Below are positions 34,760 to 46,021 of a stretch of DNA of 64,000 bases, in pieces. Each line of letters starts with the position of its first letter. Within the stretch, counting starts at the first letter, position 1. The notes beneath the pieces are model-generated. The model searched no databases, was not told where the DNA came from, and worked only from the letters and a program-made list of their open reading frames with translations. The position numbers and the translations under genes were made by a program. This DNA comes from Calonectria ilicicola (lineage: Eukaryota; Ascomycota; Sordariomycetes; Hypocreales; Nectriaceae), in contig CP085831.1 in NCBI GenBank assembly GCA_020809705.1, forward strand, positions 744,001 to 808,000, written 5' to 3'.

Positions 34760-35640
34760 GCTGGCCGGATCATGAATTTCCAGTATTACGCACACGCCAT
34801 TCGTCACAACCGAGATTCATCTAGAATTTTTTATTTAATCGGGTTTATTTATTTCTACATCTCTTTTAGACAACAATATATCTCGTCGTTTGGTGTGGCA
34901 TCAATAAGTGGGATATGATTGATGTGGCAGATCCATTATTTCAGATTTAATAATACGGATCTTTGATGAATAATGAAAATTAGATTCCAAAATTATCTCC
35001 TGCTCCAGATACCATAGGAAGCCAACAGACTATCAGATGTAAATCGATCGGTAAACAAGATACGCAAAGCTTTTTGCATATAGTATAGGGTAACTTGGTG
35101 CCATCCGGAAAGGGGACACTCAGTACATAATTAGAAGACGTAAATAGTGCCAAGATTTATGAGTCCGCCTTATTATTTCCCAAATTTAATAATTAGACAT
35201 ATCAAGATATAATAAATCTCTTTTTGAGATCCCACAAGTAACCATGAATATCGTTGAACCCAAGTTAATGTGCACGCTAGTCATCAAACGCCGTCGCATG
35301 CATTAGCCTTTCTACTCCGCTGATTCCGCCCGCTTCTTACAAACATATTGTCGAGTTCGGAAGCTCTTGGTTGCGACATTATTTTCTCCCATAAGCTTCA
35401 GGTCAAAATTGACAGAAGTCCATCTCTCGTGATCATTATTATATCCACACCTGAGACCGATGAGCTATTTTTTTTATGTGTGAAACCCGTCACTATGTAG
35501 ATGCTAAAACAAACACGGTAATCAGCTTGTTGAATCGAAATAAAGTTAGGCAGGAACCTCATGCTGGTCCGTCATTACTTGTGGCGATACCAATCGTGCT
35601 AGCATGAGTGACCAAGTAATGACTACACTTGGAAGAAGAG
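34760..35640. other. Intergenic flank of the right repeat island
   Basis: About 880 bp, AT-rich, with no open frame worth calling. It ends at the 17-bp direct repeat that flanks the right island. Confidence 0.65.
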
Positions 35641-35657
35641 GAGAGATAGTCATCTAT
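35641..35657 (+). repeat. 17-bp direct repeat, left copy (candidate target-site duplication)
   Basis: The sequence GAGAGATAGTCATCTAT occurs here and again at 38319-38335, exactly bracketing the right AT-rich repeat. A duplication of this length is more typical of LINE-type insertion than of LTR or Tc1/Fot1 elements. Confidence 0.7.
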
Positions 35658-38318
35658 GTCTTTCATATAGTTATTTTCTTCCTTTTAGGAAAGGAAGACG
35701 CCGACAAGGTCACAGGACCTAAAGGCATGCCTTATAATAGACTTTCAGATCTATTAGTATAATTGCTCTTATACTAACTCTAAAGCCTAAAGATAATATA
35801 TAATAAAAATCTTAATAAATAAAATTCTTATATAATAAAAAAAGAATTTTATTTAAATAAATCTTTTTTAAATATATATTAAAAATATTTTTTAAATATA
35901 TAATATACTCTATAAGCTTATAATATAAATAAATATATAATACAAAAATCCCTTATATATATTACTATCTATTTAATTAAATACTTCTTAATTATTAAAT
36001 ATATTTTAATTAAATACTAAATCTAAAACCTTTTTTACTTTTTAAATCTTTTAAAATAATAAAAAATTAAATATTTAAAAAATTATATTAATTTATAATA
36101 TTAATAAACTTTAATTATATTATTAATAATATAATATTTAATTTTATAATAATTAAATTTCTTTTTTTATAAATTATTTAATTTAAAAGAAAAGATTATT
36201 ATTTAATTTATTTTTAATTTAGATTTATAAAGATTTTTTTAAAATTATATAATATTAAAAAAATAATTAATTAATTATTTTTTAATTAAAATATATTATT
36301 TATTAATAAATATTAAATTTTAAATTTTATTAAATATTATTTAAAATTTAAAATATAATTCTATTATAAATATAATTATAAAAAAACTAAATATAAAGAT
36401 TTAAAGATAATTAATAATTAATTTTAATTTATAATTAATATAATAAATAAATATAATATTTAATTAAATAATATATATAATTTTAATAAAATTAATTTTA
36501 TAATAGATATTATTATAAATAAAATGGTTATAATAGATATAAAAAGGTATTTAAATTTAAAATTAATTTAGCTTAGAAATTAAGAATAGATAATAGTAAT
36601 TAAAACTATTAATATAAAAGGCTAAACTATTTTACTATTTTTTATTATTATAAGCTAATATTATATTATTAATTAATATTAAGAAAGTAATCTTTTAAAT
36701 AATTAGATTATTATAATTACTTAAAATAATTAAATTAATAATAAAATAACTTTTAAATAATTAAAGTATTTTAATTATTATATAAATAATTAATTAATTA
36801 ATTATTATTATTTTTTAATTTTTAATAAATATAAAAATTATTATTTAATTAAATTTAAAGAATATTATAAAAATAATAAAATTATTATATTTTATATATT
36901 ATTTTATTTATTTTATTTACTTTAATTATTTAATATTATATACTTTAGATTATTAAAAATAATATATAAAAAAAAATAAAGTATTTAATTAAATACTTTA
37001 TAATTTATATTTTAAAAATTAATTTCTTTTTAATTTTTTATAATATATATTAAATTATTATAATAAAAAGTAACATTAAAGTAGATTTTAAAGAAACTAG
37101 ACTTAATCCTTTAAATATAAAAAATATTATATTAAAACTTAATATATAACTATAAATATTAATATTATTTAATTAAATAATTAAGCTTATTACTTTTTAA
37201 ATTTTAAAGATTTTAAAAATACTATTAAAATTAACTTATAATTTAAATATTTTATAAAATAAATTTAAAGATTTTAAAATATTTTTTTAAAATTTATTAT
37301 TAAAATATTATAATTATTTTTTAAAAAATAAAAATTATTATATATAAAATTATTTTATTAAAAATTAAAATTTAAAATCTTTAATAAATAAATAAAATAT
37401 TAAATAAATATTATAAATTTAAAAGAATTTAATTATAAAATAAAAAAATAATAATAATAAAAATAAATAAAAAAATAATTAATTAAATAAAAATAAATAT
37501 ATAAATATAAATAAAAATATTATAAAATAATAATTAAGAAAATTTAATATAATTAAATAATAAATATTATAAAACTTATAATAAAATTAATTATAATATA
37601 AGAATATATTAAGTAATTATTAAAATTTTTAAAAAAGAGAATAGTAATTAGAATTAATTGATTAAATGTTTTATTGTATTTTTATTTTAGTTTTAAAATG
37701 GGGTATTGTAAAAAGTGCGTTGTATGCTTATTTATGTTGTAAGCTTATGGAGTATGTTATATTTAAATATATATATATATAATTAAAATATTTTATAAAT
37801 AATATATTATTTATATTAATAATAATTTTTTAAAATTTAAATTTATAATTAAATATATTAATTAATTAATTTAAATTAATAAAATTAAATTTAATTTAAT
37901 TAATTAAAAATATTTTTAAATATTTTAAAAAAAATTAAAAAAATATATTAAATAAATAATATAAATAATAAAATTAAAATTTATTTTATTTTTTAAAAAT
38001 ATAAATTTTTTTTAAAATAATAAATTTTATAAAAAAATAAATATTTTATTTAAAAATAATAATAAATAATAAAATTAATATTAAAATATTTTAAAATATT
38101 TAAAAATAAAAAATCTTTTTTAAATAATAAATAAAAAAGTTTTTTAAAAAAAATAAATAATAAAAAATATAAATAAATTAATATATTAAATTAAATAATT
38201 ATAAATATAAAATAATAAAAGAAAAAGGGTAAGAAAGATATACTAGAATAGGAAATGCAAACAACAGTTCAATCAAACAACTAACAGGATACGATCAGTG
38301 TGACAGGATACGAGCAGT
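35658..38318 (+). mobile_element. Right RIP-degenerated repeat island, with nested TIR element
   Basis: A 2.66-kb unit bracketed by 17-bp direct repeats. Its inner edge (35658-35765) matches the left island's inner edge in reverse complement over about 110 bp, despite C-to-T and G-to-A type differences. Nested inside, 35895-37765 is flanked by inverted repeats of about 45-50 bp. The right-hand terminus at 37700-37762 has escaped most RIP and still reads with normal G and C. The unit length (1.87 kb) equals that in the left island. The outer part to 38240 is almost pure A/T; then about 80 bp of normal composition contain a short tandem motif (ACAGGATACGATCAGTGTG followed by ACAGGATACGAGCAGTG). 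No coding potential survives. Confidence 0.8.
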
Positions 38319-38335
38319 GAGAGATAGTCATCTAT
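38319..38335 (+). repeat. 17-bp direct repeat, right copy (candidate target-site duplication)
   Basis: Identical to 35641-35657 over all 17 positions. It marks the outer end of the right repeat island. Confidence 0.7.
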
Positions 38336-40331
38336 ATATACAAATACTGATACAATCGATGGCTCTTGGTAGAATTTAACTAATTAATTATCGTAGATGA
38401 CGGATACAATTTCCCTGAACGATACATTCAGCAACGAGTCTCCTATCGGCAACGGCCCCTGGCTTCCATGCAAAGTGGATCGTCCGGAAGGCTAGCCTAC
38501 AGTAGAAGGACCACTTTGCCGTTTTTGGCCATTGTGTATAACTACCTATTACTACCTGGGCTTGAAAGAGACTAGTAGATCTTCGATTTCTAGAAATGCT
38601 AAGTCTTCTTTCACTATGAGGAAAAAGTGACGATTGAGATTTGTCACAATGGGAATTCATAGTTGCAGCCGCAAGGTGTGATTCGTTTTGCAATCCAAAA
38701 CCATTTCTCTCTCACTACAATCTCGCCTAGATTCACATCCCATACTAGTGATGTGTATAATAAGAATACATGACTGCTTTGAATGTTGTTTTGCAAAGGA
38801 AAATCAGTAATTCGCTCTCCGCTCTTAAGATCATTCGTAACAGCCAACGATCCAGGCCAAGTACGGCTATGACTGTGATGGTGATGTTTTTATTCAAACT
38901 TTTTTAGGTTCACAGCTTGCCTTGAAATGGTTGGATGTACAAAGCTACCCAAAATCATGAACAGGGGCCTAAAGAAACAGTATGCTGCGTATCCGAGCGC
39001 AGATTTGGTGCCGGTGCGCACTAATCATCATCTGATCAGATTCGATGATTTCTTAGGCCTGGACGAAACGTAATCCAATGGATTTACTACTGATTCTCTC
39101 CATGACATTCCCCTAATTTCTTGTAATGCTTTAAGAAAGATGAGTGAATTCCCTAAATTGCTTGATTAGATGTTGGTTTGCCAATACAGACTTTTTACTA
39201 TTGATTTCGGATTCATAATCAAGGTAAACACTTTTTAGATTAACCAAATTAAATGGGCGTAAAAATATACCCTATTCCAATGCATTAATTGCCCATGTAA
39301 TGTATATGCTCGACCCGCTAGAGGGGCTTTTCGGAGGGGGTCCGTACGTGAGGGGGAGTCTCTCTAGCGGACGTACATCGCCAAATTGAAGTGAACTAAA
39401 ATCACTGCCGGGGTCCAGATGCCTGTGGCGCAGGGTATGTTCATACCCCTTAGCACGTAACCTTGACATCTAGTTGGATGTCCGGGCGTGTCATTATTCC
39501 CGAAAAAATGCTTCATTGCCAAAAACTGGTCTGAATACGCCGCCGATCATCCTCATCAATGCCCAGCGTGGGCCCTTTTGTTGGTGGTTGTTAGAGGCTA
39601 GGGGCTATGACCCGCTATGAGCCTCTCAAAGTGTACTTGCCGAATAACCGTTCGATTTGACATATGATATGTTAGTAGACTGAGGCACAGTCTTTCGAAG
39701 CATGAATCTGAATTCCTAAGATCCACTTTCGACTCATTCTAATCCCTACTAAACGGTAATTTCTCAGGTCAAACTCCCGCGAGTCGAATCACTTTAGCTA
39801 CCTTAGCTCATGCGTCCTTGCTAAATCGTGTTTATTAATAAGACTTCGCTTCGGATTCTCAATCAGAACGGTATGAGCTGCCCATTAGAATCGTATCTTG
39901 CAACTTCGTTACTCTCTCAGACAATCTGGGACCACTCCTCGTAAGCCTAACACAGGCACGTTACCTACTTTGATGCCTCGGCCCCTGCGAGTGCTTTACC
40001 AGGCAACAGGCTAAGAGAAAACTTTTAATGAATACAATCTTCTCCATAGGATCTCAAACTACCTTAACTTGATTGTCAAACGTCAACGTAAAGCTAGTGT
40101 AGACATGTTCAAAGGTTGGGTATGAGATTCATTGTAGGCATCTCACTGTTCTTGGCCTCGCGGCAATATCTACTGTTTCCTTCTCGCCAGAACAGGCACC
40201 CTTTGAAACAAAGGATAGGTTGAATACTAATCAATGTGGCTTTCGGTGAGCGACCCCATTAAACGCAAATGAAACCAAGCTAGGGTCTAATAATCTTTCC
40301 CAATGATGATTTAACAAACCCCCATGACGCT
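38336..40331. other. Gene-free region next to the right island
   Basis: About 2 kb without a supported gene; short minus-strand frames at 38388-38847 have no domain. A small hairpin is visible: CCGCTAGAG at 39315-39323 and CTCTAGCGG at 39362-39370, enclosing a G-rich loop. The region could be old, decayed repeat sequence, but I cannot assign it. Confidence 0.5.
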
Positions 40332-41761
40332 CTAATTGCCATTACCCATAGATTTATATGACAAATACACCTGCAAGGCGCCTTCTAAGCTTTGGATAAC
40401 ACCGAATACAATTGTCATGACGAAAACTAGGATCGCGACCCAGAATGTGTACCACTGGACTCTGTTCCTCCTATCGAGCCACCATTGGGAAAGAGTCTTC
40501 GGTTGGGAGTCGTCGAAAGCCTGTTTGAGAATAACTAGTCGGTCGCGCCAGAAAGAAAATCTCTCAAAGCGACGATCATGAGCTCGAAGTGCGCCACAGC
40601 TGCTTAAGGTGGGGTCTATGTTCTCAGACCTGTTAGACTTCCTCTGGGCTTGCAGCCAGCTTTTGGTTCTCTTATCTGTTGAAGGAAACAGCAGTGCTAA
40701 TGTATGCAGAGTCTCGTTGATAAAACCATCGGGGAATGGCCCTTTACCCAGGCTATCTGCGTTAGCATTTGTGTGAGATTGGTGACCCTAATGTCCTCGT
40801 ACCAAGCTTGAAATTTTAGAAAACTTGCGCAGTGGAAGACGAATACCGCTTGATCATCATCTGTCAAGCGCAGATGATCGGCTAGGTTGGTGCTCCAGAT
40901 AATTTTGATGCCACTTATTTGGCACAAATTGCGCCCAGTGAATAGTTTTCCAAGCTTGAGGTTGTCAATATTAAGAGTCTTCTGGGGAATGAAGTGTTTC
41001 GCTAAGGCGGCTCTGAGAGATTTCCTTTCCCAGTGGATAGGAGTGTGTCCGGACAGGCGGACCTGGCTCTGCCCAATCTCGGTCATGAGTAGAAGACTAG
41101 CGCATAAGTTGATTGTATTTTCGATGGCATCCGTATTACTTGACAGACCTTCCGATGTAGTCTGGCCGCATATCTCCTGGTATAGATCTTCTCTGGTTGA
41201 CTCTGTGAAAATCTTTTGGGCAATTCGAACGATGTCTGAATGAGTTTTTATGCAGACATTCCTCCCGCCGTCAAGTAAGAACCTCCGTGCTCGATTAGAG
41301 TAGTATTCGAAGTATAGTGACATGCCATGTTGTGATGCAAAATCCTTTGATTCTTCTGATCCTTCCCAGAGCCTCGCGACAATCTTTTCCCTCATGGGCA
41401 CCGGGATCGGATATCTCCGCAGGGAATCGCCCGAGATGCCCGAATCCATACTCTTCAAATTTTGTATTGCTGGCGGAAATCGCCGTGATAGATTGTTCAA
41501 CTGTGTGATTCGCTTGAAACTCTTGAGCTGTTCTTCTACTCCATTCCTTAAGCCTGGGTCCATTGCAAAGTTGCAATTCTAGACGTCAGTGTAGTGCGCC
41601 ACGAAATCTGCCTTGGGCACAAATCTGCTTACCCCAGCATCCCTCGCGCATATTTGTTTGTTTTCTCTATCTCCTCCAATAATATACGTCCTTTCGACCG
41701 CCTTGGCAGACCCCAATTGGTTTACTGAATGAGGTGGGGCGAATTTATGACGTTGACCCAT
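40332..41761 (-). CDS. Conserved fungal protein with one C-terminal membrane helix, 3 exons
   Basis: Predicted protein of 441 residues from minus-strand exons 41761-41633, 41578-40803 and 40752-40332. The 54-nt first intron (GTAAGC donor) joins CARDAG to NCNFAMDPGLR. The 50-nt second intron (GTACGA donor, GCTAAC branch) joins FLKFQA-C to LGKGPFPDGFINETLHTLAL. The protein is alpha-helical, with segments QLNNLSRRFPPAIQNLKSM, NLADHLRLTDDDQAVFVFHC and ALLFPSTDKRTKSWLQAQRK. Near the C-terminus is one hydrophobic helix (WYTFWVAILVFVMTIVFGVI) that probably anchors it in a membrane with the body in the cytosol. I associate this architecture with a lineage-expanded family of uncharacterised fungal proteins found near NLR-like genes. 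No enzymatic motif is seen. Confidence 0.78.
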
Positions 41762-42140
41762 GTCGTTTGCCTTATAGCTATTGTGCCTCTTTTCCGGCTT
41801 ACTCCAATTAGGAGGCGACAGGATGGACCGCGCCCTACTTTCTCCTCAGGATGACCCTCCACTGCCACGACCCCCGCACCTTTCCCTTAAAATTTTAATG
41901 TGAGATAAGTGCAGGTCGATTTTTATAGCGCGTTTCTTTTCAACAGACTATCGACTAATCATACTGCTTTAATCCCTTTCTTTGGCAATTACGTTCAACA
42001 GAGTGAAGGTGGCGGAACCTTGTGTAGTGTTGCGGCATACAATTAGGTGACGTCCCATTGGACTAGACTGTGTAATTCGACCAGGAACGGGACGGCAGGC
42101 TATCCTCCCGACTATCAAAACTCCACAGCAAATATTCAGA
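41762..42140. other. Divergent intergenic region
   Basis: About 380 bp between the membrane-helix protein and the fusion gene. It is likely a short shared promoter. A second plus-strand frame (42047-42295) overlaps the start of the fusion gene, so the true 5' exon of that gene could begin here. Confidence 0.5.
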
Positions 42141-45100
42141 ATGGATTTCGTCTCCAAGCGTCGCAAAGCGTGGCCGTATGCGCAGAACTCACCAAAGAAC
42201 TCAATTGGGAAGTGGCTAGGGACCTTGCCCTTAAGTTCGCGCTTCCGCGTAGACTGCTGGGACGCCGTTGGGGACGCCAGAAGAGAATTCACTGAGCACA
42301 TAAAAGGGAGGATCTTGAGCTATCTGGAACAAAACGACGACAAGATACGAGATTCTGACAAAATCATCGATTTCTCTTTGTTCATGATTGGGAGTTCGGT
42401 TCTGCGCGCCAAGCCGACCATCATGCTCGTATCTGAAGATAAGAAGGCACGGAAGGAGGCTTTCAAGATGATCAAGGACAGTGATATCATGAAAGAGTAT
42501 CCAGGCTTTGAACTCGCCCATATTCCTCTCACAGCCGAGTTCGAAAACCTCAAGTTCCTTGTCGCCGTTCTTCCTTCTGATGACAATGGTTACTTCGCCG
42601 CCTCTTCTCTGAGACGCTCTCACTCCTCGGCTACCCTCGTCGGCACATCTTCTGCACTTACCTATACCTCTCATCTTAGCGACCCATACAAGGCCTTATC
42701 CAAGGTCTGCCCTATGTCTGACGCCAGTTCCGTACCTTCCTCCCCTTGCACCATTCACAGTGAATCAACCGACTTGTCTTGCGCATCCACGGCCTTCACC
42801 AATCTCACTACTGATTCTCAATACGATAACCCTCTAGGTCTGTCAGATGCCCCCGAGGACCACTTCATGTTTCCGAGCTTTGCCCAAGAAAAGCGGTATA
42901 TGCATCCTGAAATCTACCCGGACGATAACTTGACTGCACCCCAAAGCCACAAGACTGGAGACTCCTACACAGTATCCCCTGCTAACCATGACGAATCACT
43001 CGACATATTCTCGCTTCGGGATAACCAACTGGGATATCGTCGCCTCTACTTTTACACGATATCAGGTTCCAAAGAAGTCCCTCAAACGGCGACAGCTGGC
43101 GGTGTCATTGCATACCAAGGAAAGCGTATGTTTCTCACCGTTAACCACTTCTTGGAACGAACACAAACAATCGTGGCGCAGTCCAGTCTCTCGGATTCAG
43201 AACAAGCAGAGTATAGTGATGATGAATGCGAGATCACTGGACTAAGCGACTTCGATGAGGACGATGAGGACGGCTTCATTGAAGCTACAAGCCGAGGCAG
43301 CATCACACCCGAATCTGAGGCCTCGAATGTGGATGGCTCAGAAAGCAGCAACGGCAGTATCTCAATCTCTTCACCTGGGAGAACCATCGATCACCAACCG
43401 AATGTCGTCGCACTTCAGGCCAGGCTTGAGCGCCTCGAACAAAATCAAGAGAGCATCTCCCCTGTTGGCACGTCGAAAGATCAATGTATCAGAGTAGGGA
43501 AGGTGATTCTGCGCTCGAAGGAACTCGACTATTCACTCATTGAGGTTGACCCTGCTGCTCTTACTAGTCTCAATAATTTCAGAGACAACACAATTGAATT
43601 AGATGATGTCTCCCAGATTGAGCCAGGCCCTCGAGATGCTGCGGTCAAGACAATTACCTCAGACGGCGGAATTGTGGAAGGCACATTATCAGGCACCCCA
43701 TCATATGCTCGCCTACCACACTCAAAGACGTTCATGGAAGTCTACATTGCCAGATTCAGCAAGCCGCTCGTTCCGGGCGACTGTGGTAGCTGGGTCCGAG
43801 ACGCTGTCACTGGATGCCTCTTCGGCCATGTCTTTGCTGGAAGTCCCACGAGTGGTCTCGCGATGGTCATGCCTGCGTGTTACGTGATTGAAGATGCCCG
43901 ACACTCCTTAGAACTCCAGCTCAGCAGTTCATATGATAGTTCTAACAAAACCTTGATACCGGGCTCTCCGGATCTTACCGAGCACGCCAAAGATGACAGT
44001 GCTGTTTCTAGCCGGCCGTCGCGCCAAGTTGATTACCTGTCACACGACTGGAAGGAGGAGGATATCTGGTCCTCGTGGAGGTACATTGTGACTCGGCGTG
44101 GCGAATTCGCTAATAGCGCGCGACTGGAAAATGCTTCCTGGAGGGCTTGGATGAGGGCAAAGAACAATCTTAAAACCGTTTCTCCCGAAACTCTTAATTG
44201 GTATAGACTAAACCCGCCTCCATCTTTCAATAGCTATCATCTAATACTTCACAGGCTTAAGGAGTGCGATGTTACTTGGCTATATGGTCCCTTACAGTCG
44301 AGTGCCAAGCCCCTATCTAATACCCAACCAGAACAGTCAAACTTTTACAAGAGGCCTATACTTAAGAAACGTAGCATGTCAGAGGTCATGCTTCAAAGGT
44401 CGCTGTCTAATGCTTCACTACTTAAACAAGCTACAGCGGCTGTTCAGGCCCAAGGAACAAGTGGTCTTCTGCGCCCCCGCAGTAAACGAGAAACTATTGA
44501 TTACTTTGCCTACCCTCTCCGCTCAAGAAAGATAGGTAGGGAAAGTAGCGGTTTGGCACCGTCTGCAGAGTCTTCTGGCATTACATCGCCTAATAATGAG
44601 CGAAAGCATATTCATTTTAATGAGCAAGTCGAGCAATGCATTGCTATCGTTAAGGGTGATGATGATGAGACAGACATCAACACAGATGGCTATAGTGATA
44701 GTAGTGATTCAGATGACGGTGTCATGACGAGGCATGTCAGAATCAAGAAAAGACCTATCCTCAAGAACCGAGTTTCTAAATCTAAATCTACAAAAGGCAA
44801 GATAATTGCTATGCTCCCCTCAACGGCTCTCAAGTACAGAGAGGATACGCCTGAACCTAAAGAGATACTCCGACCATCAAAGTTATCCGGAAAGTTCTTT
44901 TTTGATGATGACGATGACGAAGAGCACAGTCTAGAAGATACACTTCTAAGCCCTGCCTTGGGTGGCCGGTCAACGTCTTCTACGAATGGCTCTAGTGACA
45001 GGCTGCGCCGATCTGTTTCCACTAGCAGCCTAGACGATGCACCTGGTGGGATGCGTCGAACATCTTCTGGGATGCTTATGCCATACGAAGAAGGTGACCC

Positions 45101-45197
45101 GAACAATGGCGAGGGCATTTTTGATCGAGTCATTGACACGGCAAACACGGCTCATGACATTGCACACGCCATCTGGAACGTGGGCTGGAGGAAGTGA
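42141..45197 (+). CDS. Trypsin-fold protease-like domain fused to Reg1/Hex2-type PP1 regulatory protein, 2 exons
   Basis: One frame stays open for 3.06 kb. I place a 54-nt in-frame intron at 44201-44254 (GTATAG donor, CTAAT branch, CACAG acceptor), giving 1000 residues. Residues about 305-610 look like a chymotrypsin-fold domain: His336 in LTVNHFLE, Asp463 in KELDYSLIEVD, Ser550 in VPGDCGSWVRD, then GHVFAGSPTSGLAMVMPA. An acidic Ser-rich insert lies between His and Asp. From about residue 630 the sequence switches to a Reg1/Hex2-like protein: VDYLSHDWKEEDIWSSWRYI, SWRAWMRAKNNLKTVSPETL, CDVTWLYGPLQ, an RVxF-like HIHFNEQVEQC near residue 805, the acidic FFFDDDDDEE and the terminal DIAHAIWNVGWRK. 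Reg1 proteins target PP1 phosphatase in glucose repression. Its middle is shorter than I expect, so this is probably a paralogue. The start codon is uncertain. Confidence 0.75.
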   Translation: MDFVSKRRKAWPYAQNSPKNSIGKWLGTLPLSSRFRVDCWDAVGDARREFTEHIKGRILSYLEQNDDKIRDSDKIIDFSLFMIGSSVLRAKPTIMLVSEDKKARKEAFKMIKDSDIMKEYPGFELAHIPLTAEFENLKFLVAVLPSDDNGYFAASSLRRSHSSATLVGTSSALTYTSHLSDPYKALSKVCPMSDASSVPSSPCTIHSESTDLSCASTAFTNLTTDSQYDNPLGLSDAPEDHFMFPSFAQEKRYMHPEIYPDDNLTAPQSHKTGDSYTVSPANHDESLDIFSLRDNQLGYRRLYFYTISGSKEVPQTATAGGVIAYQGKRMFLTVNHFLERTQTIVAQSSLSDSEQAEYSDDECEITGLSDFDEDDEDGFIEATSRGSITPESEASNVDGSESSNGSISISSPGRTIDHQPNVVALQARLERLEQNQESISPVGTSKDQCIRVGKVILRSKELDYSLIEVDPAALTSLNNFRDNTIELDDVSQIEPGPRDAAVKTITSDGGIVEGTLSGTPSYARLPHSKTFMEVYIARFSKPLVPGDCGSWVRDAVTGCLFGHVFAGSPTSGLAMVMPACYVIEDARHSLELQLSSSYDSSNKTLIPGSPDLTEHAKDDSAVSSRPSRQVDYLSHDWKEEDIWSSWRYIVTRRGEFANSARLENASWRAWMRAKNNLKTVSPETLNWYRLNPPPSFNSYHLILHRLKECDVTWLYGPLQSSAKPLSNTQPEQSNFYKRPILKKRSMSEVMLQRSLSNASLLKQATAAVQAQGTSGLLRPRSKRETIDYFAYPLRSRKIGRESSGLAPSAESSGITSPNNERKHIHFNEQVEQCIAIVKGDDDETDINTDGYSDSSDSDDGVMTRHVRIKKRPILKNRVSKSKSTKGKIIAMLPSTALKYREDTPEPKEILRPSKLSGKFFFDDDDDEEHSLEDTLLSPALGGRSTSSTNGSSDRLRRSVSTSSLDDAPGGMRRTSSGMLMPYEEGDPNNGEGIFDRVIDTANTAHDIAHAIWNVGWRK

Positions 45198-46021
45198 TCA
45201 ATTGCTCGCCCCACGAAAGTGATTGGTGATAGCGAGTCTAATAATTAATGGCGTTGCTTGTGCCCGTTTGGAATGAGTAGCTTCTTATTTTTAATTTTAG
45301 TTGGAAGGAAAATAATATACTACATGATATATAGATATGGGCATGGTAGATCTATCGGCATTTCTCCAGCATATTTCATTTACCAGGGTCTTATTAAAAT
45401 ATTTATACTTTTTACGAAAGGTAATTCTAAAAGAGAATCACGCTGATATGTCATTATATCTTCCATCCTGTCGCCACTGATTCCATAGCTCTTATTCCCT
45501 CCATGAAATCTCTATAACTCTAATGTTCTTCAAAGATATACACAAGCAGGGATTCTTTTCACTGTTCGCACAATCGCATCGCTCAGGGATGACCAACGAT
45601 ATCCCAAACTACACTAGTCACAACTCACCGTTCCCTCACAGAAACGCACGGAGCTCAGGTTGGGCAATGTGGCCAATCAAACGACATAATCTCTTCTCAC
45701 GTCACCGGTATTAGCCCCCGCTTTCTCTATTTACTAAGCCCGCCTTGCTGTTATACCGCAGCATTCGGGAGACCACCGATGGTGCGTGACGATCACAACA
45801 GTGGATACCCACGCTCCCACTCCTTGAGATCTCCGATCGGCAAGTTCCGAGTCAGTCACGACCAGGATCTACTATTGAACTTGACATCAAGTATATATAA
45901 ATACTGTAACAATCACCGGTATTCATCACAGCACTTCATTCTTCATTGCATTCGTTTACATTGAGTCACTCTGCTTTTCCTTTTACTCCATACACTCTTT
46001 TCCACTTGGACTACTTTCAAC
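45198..46021. other. Intergenic region and promoter of the peptide precursor
   Basis: About 820 bp with no gene. The final 130 bp contain a TATA box and a pyrimidine-rich leader before the ATG at 46022. Confidence 0.65.
45892..45901 (+). promoter_or_regulatory. TATA box of the peptide-precursor gene
   Basis: The sequence TATATATAAA lies about 120 bp upstream of the ATG at 46022, followed by a C/T-rich leader. This fits a strongly regulated fungal promoter. Confidence 0.6.
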
